From contig JALSOX010000008.1 of NCBI GenBank assembly GCA_026986255.1, positions 1 to 18,031 on the forward strand: 18,031 nt of DNA, written 5' to 3'. This document shows, one piece after another, positions 7,639-14,944 of this stretch. The position numbers were made by a program, and so were the translations under genes. The notes under the pieces are model-generated. The model was not told the DNA's origin and did not search any database. It worked only from the letters and a program-made list of their open reading frames with translations. The DNA comes from Desulfurococcales archaeon. Its GTDB lineage: Archaea; Thermoproteota; Thermoprotei_A; Sulfolobales; NBVN01. Each line of letters opens with the position of its first letter. The first letter of the stretch is position 1.

Positions 7639-8427
7639 TTACTCCCGCTCTTTCAGTTTCTTTTCCATGGTGTATGCTGCCGCTACCGTCTTACCTAGCT
7701 CATGGGCCCCCTTTTCCGTCACCACCACGAGCGCCTTCTCCCTAGCTACCTCAACTAGTGTTTGGAGTTCCCTTAACCTCATTGCGGCTGGATGTTCTTC
7801 ATATATGCGTGCTGCCTCACCCAACATCTTCGCCGCCTGTCTCTCGCCCTCCGCCTCAATCACCCTAGCTCTCCTCCACCTTTCGGCCTCAGCCTGCTTG
7901 GCCATCGCCCTCATCATGTTTTCTGGGAGTTCAACAGATCTTATCGTTACTGCTGTCACCTTTACTCCCCAGGGCATCGTAACCTCGTCTATGAGTTCCT
8001 GGATCTTCTTGTTTATTTCATCTCTCTTCTGTAGGAGGTCATCGAGCTCTGCTTGACCTATAACATCTCTCAGTATTGTTTGACCTAACATAGCGATTGC
8101 GTAATGATAGTTCGACACCTTAACAATCGCTGATACTGGGTCGACTACTCTGTAATATACAACCGCGTCTACCTTCACGCTCACGTTATCCTTCGTTATT
8201 ATTTCTTGCTTCGGGACATCAACGGTAACTATCCTTAAATCTACCTTGATGAATGTATCAATTATTGGTATCCTGAAGAATATTCCTGGTCCCTTAGCCC
8301 CTATTAGTCTTCCCAGCCTAAACATTACTGCCCTCTCGTATTCCTTGACTATCTTTATGCTTGACGCCAGAAATGGCAGGAACACCACGAGTATGAGGAA
8401 CAGGAGTGAAAGCTCAAACATATTCAT
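7639..8427 (-). CDS. stomatin/prohibitin (SPFH, band 7) membrane protein
   Basis: 262 residues. An N-terminal membrane helix (about 5-22) is followed by an SPFH domain with the typical IVKEYERAVMFRLGRL and PGIFFRIPIID blocks, then a charged helical region (EAERWRRARVIEAEGERQAA) that drives oligomer formation. Stomatins organise membrane microdomains. The partner NfeD protease gene follows after 22 bases, matching the conserved p-stomatin/NfeD pairing. The usual hydrophobic C-terminal stretch cut by the protease may correspond to EKALVVVTEKG. The ATG at 8427 has GGTGGT about 11 bases upstream. It is divergent from hjc and likely leads a three-gene operon with nfeD and DUF763. Confidence 0.9.
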   Translation of the reverse strand: MNMFELSLLFLILVVFLPFLASSIKIVKEYERAVMFRLGRLIGAKGPGIFFRIPIIDTFIKVDLRIVTVDVPKQEIITKDNVSVKVDAVVYYRVVDPVSAIVKVSNYHYAIAMLGQTILRDVIGQAELDDLLQKRDEINKKIQELIDEVTMPWGVKVTAVTIRSVELPENMMRAMAKQAEAERWRRARVIEAEGERQAAKMLGEAARIYEEHPAAMRLRELQTLVEVAREKALVVVTEKGAHELGKTVAAAYTMEKKLKERE

Positions 8428-8455
8428 GATTTACTACCACCACTCTTGCTTAAAC

Positions 8456-8472
8456 AACAAAAATAATAAACA
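8456..8472. promoter_or_regulatory. AT-rich divergent promoter core between stomatin operon and hjc
   Basis: A run of A/T (acaaaaataataaacac) sits about 34-40 bases from both divergent starts (8427 minus, 8506 plus). On the plus strand the TATA-like aataataaa predicts a transcription start near 8492. On the minus strand gtttattattttt predicts one near 8436-8440. Confidence 0.4.
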
Positions 8473-8486
8473 CTTCAAGCACCAAA

Positions 8487-8512
8487 CCCTCATGGATAAC
8501 AACCCATGAGGG
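8487..8512. repeat. perfect 9-bp inverted repeat over the hjc start codon
   Basis: CCCTCATGG (8487-8495) is the exact reverse complement of CCATGAGGG (8504-8512), separated by ATAACAAC. The ATG of hjc (8506-8508) is inside the right arm, and the predicted transcription start (about 8492) is inside the left arm. In DNA it could be an operator. In RNA, if transcription begins upstream of the left arm, it would fold into a hairpin that hides the start codon. Confidence 0.75.
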
Positions 8513-8964
8513 ACCGAAGAAGATCTAGGGGGTACCGTGCCGAACGGGACTTAGTCATAAGGCTATGGCGCCTAGGATTTGCCGTGCTTCGCGCCCCCGC
8601 AAGCGGGGCCAAAATCAAAAGGGCAGATTACCCTGATATCGTAGCGATAAAGGACGGGAAAATAGCGGTCTTCGAGGTAAAATCCAGGAAGGAACTCTCG
8701 ACAATCTACATCGAGGAAGAACAGCTAAGGAAACTGAAGACCTTTACCCAACGAGCCGGAGGAAAAGCTTACGTAGCAGTCAAAATACCGAGGATCGAAT
8801 GGAAATTCATCCCAATAGAAGAACTTGAGAGAACCCCTAAAGGACGCTACAGAGTACACAGAGATATAATAGCAAAGTCACCTGGTCTAGAGAAAGTATT
8901 AGCGGATCTGGGACTACTGAAAACACTGAAGGACTACATCAAGAACAAGGAAAATGACTTATAA
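8506..8964 (+). CDS. hjc: Holliday junction resolvase Hjc
   Basis: 152 residues of the archaeal Hjc family, a homodimeric endonuclease that resolves four-way junctions in recombination and fork repair. Nuclease-fold residues are present in order: E13 (RGYRAERD), the loop PASGAKIKRADYPD with S33, D44, then E57 and K59 in FEVKS. The C-terminal tail (about 120-152) is longer and more basic than in the shortest Hjc proteins. The ATG at 8506 is favoured because the ATG at 8492 is out of frame. No clear ribosome site precedes it, fitting a short leader. The start codon lies in an inverted repeat. The stop codon overlaps the TATA box of the following tRNA gene. Confidence 0.9.
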   Translation: MRDRRRSRGYRAERDLVIRLWRLGFAVLRAPASGAKIKRADYPDIVAIKDGKIAVFEVKSRKELSTIYIEEEQLRKLKTFTQRAGGKAYVAVKIPRIEWKFIPIEELERTPKGRYRVHRDIIAKSPGLEKVLADLGLLKTLKDYIKNKENDL

Positions 8965-8965
8965 A
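8959..8965 (+). promoter_or_regulatory. TATA box of tRNA-Val, overlapping the hjc stop codon
   Basis: TTATAAA is centred at 8962, 27 bases before the first base of the tRNA (8989), the standard archaeal spacing. The TAA stop of hjc is at 8962-8964, inside the box. Confidence 0.6.
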
Positions 8966-8988
8966 CCCAAAGACCCCCTACATTTACG

Positions 8989-9066
8989 GGGCCCGTCGTC
9001 TAGCCCGGTTAGGACGCCGCCCTGACACGGCGGAGGTCCGGGGTTCAAGTCCCCGCGGGCCCACCA
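8989..9066 (+). tRNA. tRNA-Val (anticodon GAC), CCA encoded
   Basis: A 78-base cloverleaf. The acceptor stem GGGCCCG pairs with CGGGCCC, followed by discriminator A and an encoded CCA. The anticodon arm is CCGCC-CTGACAC-GGCGG, with GAC as anticodon (valine, GUC/GUU codons). The T arm is CGGGG-TTCAAGT-CCCCG, and the D arm contains AGCCCGGTTAGGA. There is no intron. Very GC-rich stems fit a thermophile. Confidence 0.95.
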
Positions 9067-9289
9067 AACTTTGTGGGTGTCTCCTAATGTTCTTCAGTAT
9101 TGTTTAGTAGATTCTTTGATCTATGCTCTGTCACACGATATGGAGCCTTTATCTGAGACGCACCGTTGCTTGAGGTTTGCCTGTGGGCATTCCCCACGGT
9201 AATGGATGAGCTTAATGACTAGAAAACTCTCTGAAGGGACGAACATGATCTGGTAGTAGATATTATCCTCAATTTCCTCAATTTACGAC
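9067..9289. other. gene-free stretch between tRNA-Val and the end of asd
   Basis: No credible reading frame is seen on either strand. It holds a short hairpin at 9181-9199 and a two-copy direct repeat of CCTCAATTT at 9267-9284, near the 3' end of the threonine operon. There is no strong T tract on the minus strand, so operon termination is not explained by an obvious signal. No copy of the tRNA 3' end, and so no attachment site, is seen. Confidence 0.5.
9181..9199. other. short inverted repeat (7-bp stem, 5-base loop)
   Basis: CTGTGGG and CCCACGG pair with one G-T wobble around the loop CATTC. It lies in a gene-free region between tRNA-Val and asd and could be part of a 3' untranslated structure or a small RNA. 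One such stem may arise by chance. Confidence 0.3.
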
Positions 9290-10357
9290 TCAGTGTGAGG
9301 GGTTAGCAGTCTTTATGTATAGTTCCGCTATTAGCACAGCTGTACCTGCTGCTCCTCTTATGGTGTTATGCCCTAGTACCACATACCGCATCCACTTGTC
9401 CCCTAATCCCCCCATCTTCTCAACTCTTCCTACCGTTACGCTCATACCGTCTCCCACTAGCCTGTCGAGCCTAGGTTGTGGCCTGTCTTTCTCCTTCCTC
9501 ACTATTATTGGTTTACTCGGGGCTGTCGGTAGCCTGAGTTCCTGTGGCAGCGATTTGAAATTCTCAAGAGTATCTATGATCTCTGATGGCTCCACTTCAT
9601 TGGATGTTTTTACGTACACTACCTCCATATGTCCATCGAGAACCGGTACCCTAGTCGTTGTTACTGCGATAGGGAGGTTTAATGGTTTTACTTCCCCTTT
9701 CTTGGAGAGTTTTCCAAGTATTTTCCTAGTTTCAGCCATTACCTTTATCTCTTCTTTCTCTATATATGGTATTATGTTATCAGTTATTAGGTATGCTGGC
9801 ACTCCACGTAGTCCGGCACCGCTTACTGCCTGCATCGTAGTGACTATTAATTGCTCTATGCCGTACTCATTAAGTATTGGGGCTAAGCTGAGCGTGAGTA
9901 TCGCCGTTGTGCAGTTAGGGTTCTTAAGTACGTAACCCTTCCATGCCCTCCTTCTTCTCTGCACCTTTAACAAGTTGATGTGATCGTAGTTGACCTCAGG
10001 GTTTAGGAGAGGTATGTCGGGCTCCATGCGTAGAGGGCTGGCATTCGACACTACCGTGAAGCCCCGCCTAGCTAAGCTAACCTCGACCGACTCCGCAATA
10101 CTGCTAGGTAGTGCTGAGAACACTATCTCAATATCGTCAGGCACGTCATATACGTTGCCAACCACCAAGTCAGCTACGCTCTTAGGTACCTCCTTGCTCA
10201 GAACCCAATTCACCGCATCAGCATACTTAAGTCCCACGCTTCTTTCGGATGCAGCAACGTACTCCACCTTGAACCAAGGGTGCTTACTCAATATCTCTAT
10301 GAAGCGTTGACCCACTAAGCCCGTCGCACCTAGGACCGCGACCGGGATCTTATCCAT
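9290..10357 (-). CDS. asd: aspartate-semialdehyde dehydrogenase
   Basis: 355 residues. It reduces aspartyl phosphate to aspartate semialdehyde with NADPH, the second step of the aspartate family pathway. The nucleotide-binding GATGLVG is at 10-16, the catalytic Cys149 in NPNCTT, and the likely base His243 in LDGHMEV. Full length for the archaeal/fungal type. The ATG is preceded by a strong ribosome site (GGAGGTG, seven bases away) that lies within the last codons of lysC. The two genes overlap by eight bases, so translation is probably coupled. It is the last gene of the threonine operon. Confidence 0.93.
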   Translation of the reverse strand: MDKIPVAVLGATGLVGQRFIEILSKHPWFKVEYVAASERSVGLKYADAVNWVLSKEVPKSVADLVVGNVYDVPDDIEIVFSALPSSIAESVEVSLARRGFTVVSNASPLRMEPDIPLLNPEVNYDHINLLKVQRRRRAWKGYVLKNPNCTTAILTLSLAPILNEYGIEQLIVTTMQAVSGAGLRGVPAYLITDNIIPYIEKEEIKVMAETRKILGKLSKKGEVKPLNLPIAVTTTRVPVLDGHMEVVYVKTSNEVEPSEIIDTLENFKSLPQELRLPTAPSKPIIVRKEKDRPQPRLDRLVGDGMSVTVGRVEKMGGLGDKWMRYVVLGHNTIRGAAGTAVLIAELYIKTANPSH

Positions 10358-11712
10358 TCCTAATCACCTCCTCATAAAGACTCCTAACAATCTCGCCAAT
10401 GACGTCACTCTCAGCTACTAGCGTTACGCTTGAGTCCCCAACGTACCAAAGCATTAGCTTAGTCCTATTATTGATGGCTCGGGAAAGCACGTCACGAAGC
10501 GTCTCCATGTTACGCAACCCTTCACCAACAACAATAACTGCTGACACATCCCTCCTAACATCCACGTTTCTCACGAAACCATCTCTAAGCCCCTTCAGCG
10601 CGGAAACAAGGTTGTCAGCGTCCTTACCTCTCACCACTAACGTTATGGAAACCTCAGAGACGGGCTGGGCTATGCCGATTATGTTAACTCCCGAGGCGGA
10701 TGCTGTCCGCATAATCTCAGCCGCTGTCCCTAGGCGACCAACCATGCCAGCACCCTCAACACTCACTAGGGCCAGGTCAGTGAGCGCCACCACCGCCTTA
10801 AGTGGGGGCGGTCCCCCCACATCATCTATGACGGTACCGCCATCGGATTTATCTATTGAGGTAACCTTTACCCGTATCCCTGTGCCTAGAAGAGGTTCGA
10901 ACGTCCGCGGGTGGAACTTCTTAGCCCCTAGGTAAGCTAGCTCCATGGCCTCCTTAAATGATAACTTACTAACGATTCGTGCATTGCTAACGAACCTAGG
11001 GTCAGCAGCTAGTATGCCTGGTGTGTTCGTATATAGCCTAACCTCCTCCGCACCTAAATACTTAGCAAGCAGTGTTGCTGTGTAGTCACTGCCTCCCCTA
11101 CCTAATGTTGTTATGGCACCGTCTAAGGTACCGCCGATGAATCCCGTGACTACAGGTACTTTGCCGGCCCTAAGGAGTGGTAGTATTTTTGCCCTTGAGA
11201 GCCTTGAGGATATCTCGTGAATCGGCCTAGCCTCGCCGAAGTTGTCGTCTGTGACGATCCCGGCGTCGAAACCTGAGAGAGGTTCGCACGGGACTCCCTT
11301 GGAGGACAGGGCGGCACACATTACTATCGATGATAACCTCTCACCAAACGATAGTATGTAGTCCTTGACCTTAAGGGATACTTCCCCAAGCACACCAATT
11401 GCCCATGCAACACGCTCTAGCTCGGTCACGAGTTCCTTGAAGGCTTCATAGAGCTCCTCCTTACACCTACCATTACAGGCATCCTTTAACGCAAGCTCAT
11501 ACTTCTCCTTAATCCAACTTAGTATGGCTCTATACTGCACGGGATTACTTATTAGTTTAATAAGGGAGTTAGTTACGTTCTTCATTGCTGAAACCACAAC
11601 TACCGTCCCTATGCCCTGCTCGGTGAGGTTCTTGACGTGGTCAGCTATTCGTGAGTAATCTGACCCGTTAGATAGTATTGACCCCCGAACTTCGTGATTA
11701 CTATTTTTCCAT
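10350..11712 (-). CDS. lysC: aspartate kinase, frameshifted near the 5' end
   Basis: Phosphorylates aspartate, the committed step. The long open frame (GTG 11597 to 10350, 415 residues) starts at VSAMKNVTN and has LGRGGSDYTA (165-174), TNTPGI and two C-terminal ACT domains likely to bind an end product. It lacks the N-terminal KFGG needed for catalysis. That segment is just upstream in another frame: KIVITKFGG, then SILSNGSDYS onward in the main frame after one missing base at the G5 run (11682-11686). The best start is ATG 11712, with GGTGAAGGAG seven bases upstream, but it reads ATG GAA AAA TAG; one more A in the A5 run gives MEKIVITKFGG. GTG 11728 starts the KFGG frame as it stands. Repaired length would be about 454 residues, normal for the family. 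The overlap with asd is eight bases. Confidence 0.8.
11682..11686 (-). other. apparent -1 frameshift site in lysC (G5 run)
   Basis: The mRNA reads AAG TTC GGG GGT CAA and terminates 11 codons later at 11645. With six Gs it reads AAG TTC GGG GGG TCA ATA, giving KFGGSI as expected for an aspartate kinase. The downstream frame from TCA onward is family-like without further change. Confidence 0.75.
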
Positions 11713-11729
11713 GTTTAATCTCCTTCACC

Positions 11730-12365
11730 TCAAACCTTGTGCACGGAAAGTAGAAGGTCGCTTAAAAGCGTTAGGGCCGTAACCCTGCACCCAGCACCTG
11801 GTCCCATTAGCAGTATCTCGGACTCATCAAGAGTCCTTATCTTAACACAGTTCTGCACACCTCTAACTTGAGCCATTATATCATCCTCACTAAGCGTGAC
11901 TAGCTTCACCTTAGGAGCCTCATTCTTGGTGAGTACCACAACATACTTCACCTTCAGTCTCTTCGACCTTGCATCCTTGATAATTTCCTCAACGCCCTCC
12001 TCGATACTATTCTCAATAACCACATCGTTGATTGAAATAGGCTTCATGCTTAACGAGTACAGTATTGATGCCTTCGCTGCTAAGTCTATACCCCCTAAGT
12101 CGGTGGCATAGTTAGGTTCGGCATAGCCCTCAACTATGGCCCTCCTCACGGCTTCTCTGAGATTTAGACCGTCTTCGATTAGACCTAGCACATAGTTCGT
12201 GGTACCGTTCAGTATGCCTACCAAGGAGCCTATTTCCCTACCCCTTAAACAATTTAAACCATACATTATGAGATCAACCAATGGTGTGCCAGCCATAACA
12301 CATGCCTTAAAGAAAATCTTTCGTCCAAGGGAAGCCGCCTTCTTCATAAAGTACTCGTACTTCAA
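11730..12365 (-). CDS. hom: homoserine dehydrogenase, C-terminal catalytic part
   Basis: 211 residues carrying the dimerisation and catalytic region: CVMAGTPLVD, GILNGTTNYVLG, the GYAEPNYATDLGGIDLAAKA block with the catalytic Asp and Lys, and a final MGPGAGCRVTALTLLSDLL. No nucleotide-binding fold is present; it is encoded in the preceding frame. The first codon is TTG at 12365, which overlaps the TGA of the upstream piece as TTGA. It could be translated by reinitiation as a separate subunit, or be the remainder of a single frameshifted gene. Reaction: aspartate semialdehyde to homoserine. It is followed after 17 bases by the ATG of lysC. Confidence 0.82.
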   Translation of the reverse strand: MKYEYFMKKAASLGRKIFFKACVMAGTPLVDLIMYGLNCLRGREIGSLVGILNGTTNYVLGLIEDGLNLREAVRRAIVEGYAEPNYATDLGGIDLAAKASILYSLSMKPISINDVVIENSIEEGVEEIIKDARSKRLKVKYVVVLTKNEAPKVKLVTLSEDDIMAQVRGVQNCVKIRTLDESEILLMGPGAGCRVTALTLLSDLLLSVHKV

Positions 12366-12760
12366 CGCGAGGGGGCCTTATTAGCTAACACGACGTCAGC
12401 ACCGCTCTCTAACGCGACATCAACGTTTTCTAGGGCAGGGGCGTTGAGGTCATATACACTTGGGGTAACCTCAATAACGACCTCAGGCCTCAACTCCTCT
12501 ACAGCATTGCAGGCTGATTCTCCTTGTACACCCCCCTTCAGCGATGAAACAGCTCCTCTAGGAATTTTAAGGGCTTTCTCAAGAAGCTCTCTACGTATTG
12601 TGGGGAACCCATAAAGCACGCCCTTAGAGTCAGCTATGAACACTATACTGAACCTTACCTTGAATCTCTCAGCTATGATACGCTCGCGGGCCAGTAACTG
12701 GCGGACAAACTCCCGTCCAACGTTCCCGAAACCTATTAACCCAATCCTAACTTCACGCAT
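12362..12760 (-). CDS. hom: homoserine dehydrogenase, N-terminal NAD(P)-binding part
   Basis: About 132 residues from the ATG at 12760, chosen because GGGGTG lies seven bases upstream and the protein then opens with the Rossmann motif IGLIGFGNVG; an upstream ATG at 12802 is in frame but lies inside the end of thrB. The fold ends with VLANKAP, the point where complete enzymes continue LALKYEYF. Here it reads SR and stops. Adding one C to the C5 run (12371-12375) gives a full protein of about 343 residues, the normal size. Thirteen bases separate it from thrB. Confidence 0.82.
   Translation of the reverse strand: MREVRIGLIGFGNVGREFVRQLLARERIIAERFKVRFSIVFIADSKGVLYGFPTIRRELLEKALKIPRGAVSSLKGGVQGESACNAVEELRPEVVIEVTPSVYDLNAPALENVDVALESGADVVLANKAPSR
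12371..12375 (-). other. apparent -1 frameshift site in hom (C5 run)
   Basis: The mRNA reads AAG GCC CCC TCG CGT TGA. The expected NKAPLAL requires AAG GCC CCC CTC GCG TTG, one extra C. A ribosome that slips back one base on CCC would re-pair perfectly in the P site and enter the downstream frame. The TGA is two codons further on. Confidence 0.75.
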
Positions 12761-12773
12761 GACGCAGCACCCC

Positions 12774-13712
12774 TTAATCAAGGCGTTCAGGCCTACCGGC
12801 AACTTGGGTTACCACGACTTGAGCCCCCACACCGCATGATGAGTAAGCCTTCTCCAATGCTTTAGCCACGGCCTCCGCACTACACTCGTCAACTAGAGCT
12901 ATTGTTGATGGTCCTGCACCACTTAATGTGAATCCGTAAGCCCCCGCCTCTATAGCGGCTTTCATAGCTTCAGCATAGCACGGTACGTAGGGCGCCCTCG
13001 CTTTAGTTACTATTACGTCATTACTCATTCCGTACCCCGCGAGCTTGAGGTCTCCCGTTAATAGGCCTGCCAGCAGGGTCGCTAGGTACGAGCTGTTTTC
13101 TACGTAAATGTTTAAGGGTACCTCGCCAGGTATTAGGGAGCGCATTAACTTAGTTTTCGAGTGATGCGTACGTACATCCGGAACTGCGACAACGAACGTT
13201 GCATTTACCTTAGTGCTCCATACTTTAATACCTGCTTTTGATTTACTGACTATTGCAAGGCCACCAAGTAAGCTGGCAGCGACGTTGTCATAATGTGGGG
13301 TTCCAGCAGAAGCTACCTCGCCCTCACCCGCCAGCAAAACCTTCTCTTCGTCCCTTAGCCCAAGATCCAGCATGTCATCAAGTGCATGCACGACTAAGGC
13401 GGCGGAAGCGCCGCTGCTTCCTAAACCTTTCCCTGGGGGAACTCCCTTCCATATCACTATGTCCACATCAATATCACCACCGTACCTCCTTAGGAGTGCG
13501 AGTGCTGCTCGCTTTGCAACGCAGTTTTCTGCGAAACTACTTACCTGGTTGCTGTGAGGACCGACATACCTTACTCTGACTACTCCCCCACCATTCATGT
13601 TTACACGTACCTCTGCCTCATCATAGAATGCCTGCAACGCTATCCCAAGCATATCGAACCCCGGACCTAGGTTTGCGGTGCTGGAGTATGCTCTGTACCT
13701 ACCAGCCTTCAT
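12774..13712 (-). CDS. thrB: homoserine kinase (GHMP family)
   Basis: 312 residues; phosphorylates homoserine with ATP to O-phosphohomoserine. The N-terminal STANLGPGFD (11-20) and the GHMP ATP-binding loop PPGKGLGSSGASA (92-104) are intact. The C-terminal LSGAGPSTIALV motif is also present. Full length for archaeal ThrB. The ATG begins one base after the thrC stop codon, and its ribosome site GGTGA is inside the end of thrC, so the two are tightly coupled. Thirteen bases separate it from hom. Confidence 0.94.
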   Translation of the reverse strand: MKAGRYRAYSSTANLGPGFDMLGIALQAFYDEAEVRVNMNGGGVVRVRYVGPHSNQVSSFAENCVAKRAALALLRRYGGDIDVDIVIWKGVPPGKGLGSSGASAALVVHALDDMLDLGLRDEEKVLLAGEGEVASAGTPHYDNVAASLLGGLAIVSKSKAGIKVWSTKVNATFVVAVPDVRTHHSKTKLMRSLIPGEVPLNIYVENSSYLATLLAGLLTGDLKLAGYGMSNDVIVTKARAPYVPCYAEAMKAAIEAGAYGFTLSGAGPSTIALVDECSAEAVAKALEKAYSSCGVGAQVVVTQVAGRPERLD

Positions 13713-13713
13713 C

Positions 13714-14907
13714 TCAGCTCACCAGCCTCCTTATGATTTTCACTGCCTCAGAGGGGCTTTTAGCAGAAAATGTGAGTGACTCGTGGGACGCGGCTGTCTC
13801 GGGATCCTTTAGGGCGTGGCCCGTCGCAATAATGACCGTTACTTCATCACGGCTTACTTCCCGCGACTTGAGTAGTTCCCTTAAACATGCTAGGGGGGCT
13901 GCACTAGCTGGTTCAACGCCTATGCCCTCAAGCCTTGCTAAGGTGGATTGAGCATCCAGTATTTCATTGTCGCTTACCGCAATCATCGCGCCGCCTGATT
14001 CCTTAACGGCTTTGAGAGCCTTAACCCAATTTATGGGCCTACCTATCCTTATTGCTGTAGCTATAGTTTCCGGCGACTCCACCGGGGTTAACGTTGACCC
14101 ACCCGCACTCCAGGCCTTAGCCAGCGGCGCAGCCCCTTCAGCTTGAACACCGTACATCCTTGGGAGGGTGTCTACGACCCCTCCTTCTTTGAGTTCCTTG
14201 AAGCCCTTCCAGATCGCCGATATGTTACCAGCGTTCCCTACAGGCACCACTACGGCGTCAGGGACTCTCCCGAGCTGATCATATATCTCATACGCTATCG
14301 TCTTCTGACCCTCCAGGCGCCAAGGATTGAACGAATTCAGTGGGTACAGTTCCCTGCTTTCTAACGAGGCGTTAATCACCGCCTTAAGTGCGTCATCGAA
14401 CGATCCCTCAACCTCAATAACCGTTGCACCATGAAGTATCGCCTGCGACAGTTTGCCTCGGGCAACCTTTCCCTTAGGCAACACAACAACGCACTTCACG
14501 GAGGCCCTGGCTGCGTATGCCGCAGCTGATGCTGAGGTGTTTCCCGTGCTCGCAACCATGATTCCCTTGAAGCCTAGATACCTCGCTAGGGTTACTCCTA
14601 CGGTCATCCCCCTATCTTTAAAGGATCCTGTGGGGTTGAGCCCTTCGAATTTAATAAATAGTTCCTTAATACCTAGATCATCGCCTACCCTCCTTGACCT
14701 TATCAGTGGGGTTCCACCCTCGTTCAACGATACTATCTCCGCCTCGTTCGGTACCGGTATTAGGGACCTATACCTCCAAACACTCAGGTCTCCAGGTATC
14801 GCTTCCCAGTCTATGTTTTTGTGAAAAGTTAACTCAACGCTTAGCGGAAGCCTGCAGTGCGGACATAGAAAGGACGTATAGGACGGATGTAACGATTTAC
14901 CACACAT
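13714..14907 (-). CDS. thrC: threonine synthase
   Basis: 397 residues; a PLP enzyme that converts O-phosphohomoserine to threonine. The PLP lysine is K97 in NPTGSFKDRG; the serine/asparagine loop STGNTSASAA and the phosphate-binding VPVGNAGN are intact. The N-terminus has a zinc ribbon of which C2, C15 and C18 remain when ATG 14907 is used. In-frame codons just upstream read RLVCP, so the usual fourth cysteine lies before this ATG with no ATG, GTG or TTG to include it; the only unusual candidate is ATT at 14925. A TATA box at 14945-14950 predicts transcription from about 14921. It is the first gene of the operon. Confidence 0.92.
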   Translation of the reverse strand: MCGKSLHPSYTSFLCPHCRLPLSVELTFHKNIDWEAIPGDLSVWRYRSLIPVPNEAEIVSLNEGGTPLIRSRRVGDDLGIKELFIKFEGLNPTGSFKDRGMTVGVTLARYLGFKGIMVASTGNTSASAAAYAARASVKCVVVLPKGKVARGKLSQAILHGATVIEVEGSFDDALKAVINASLESRELYPLNSFNPWRLEGQKTIAYEIYDQLGRVPDAVVVPVGNAGNISAIWKGFKELKEGGVVDTLPRMYGVQAEGAAPLAKAWSAGGSTLTPVESPETIATAIRIGRPINWVKALKAVKESGGAMIAVSDNEILDAQSTLARLEGIGVEPASAAPLACLRELLKSREVSRDEVTVIIATGHALKDPETAASHESLTFSAKSPSEAVKIIRRLVS

Positions 14908-14944
14908 AGGGCATACTAACCTAATACTGTAAGGACGGGATCCG

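Noticed and set aside
9195..9235. Possible C/D box guide RNA (GGATGA and CTGA boxes)
   Set aside because: The C box deviates at two positions from RTGATGA and no terminal stem or D'/C' pair is seen.
8989..9289. tRNA-Val as an integration site for a mobile element
   Set aside because: No copy of the tRNA 3' end, no integrase and no foreign genes lie downstream in the window.
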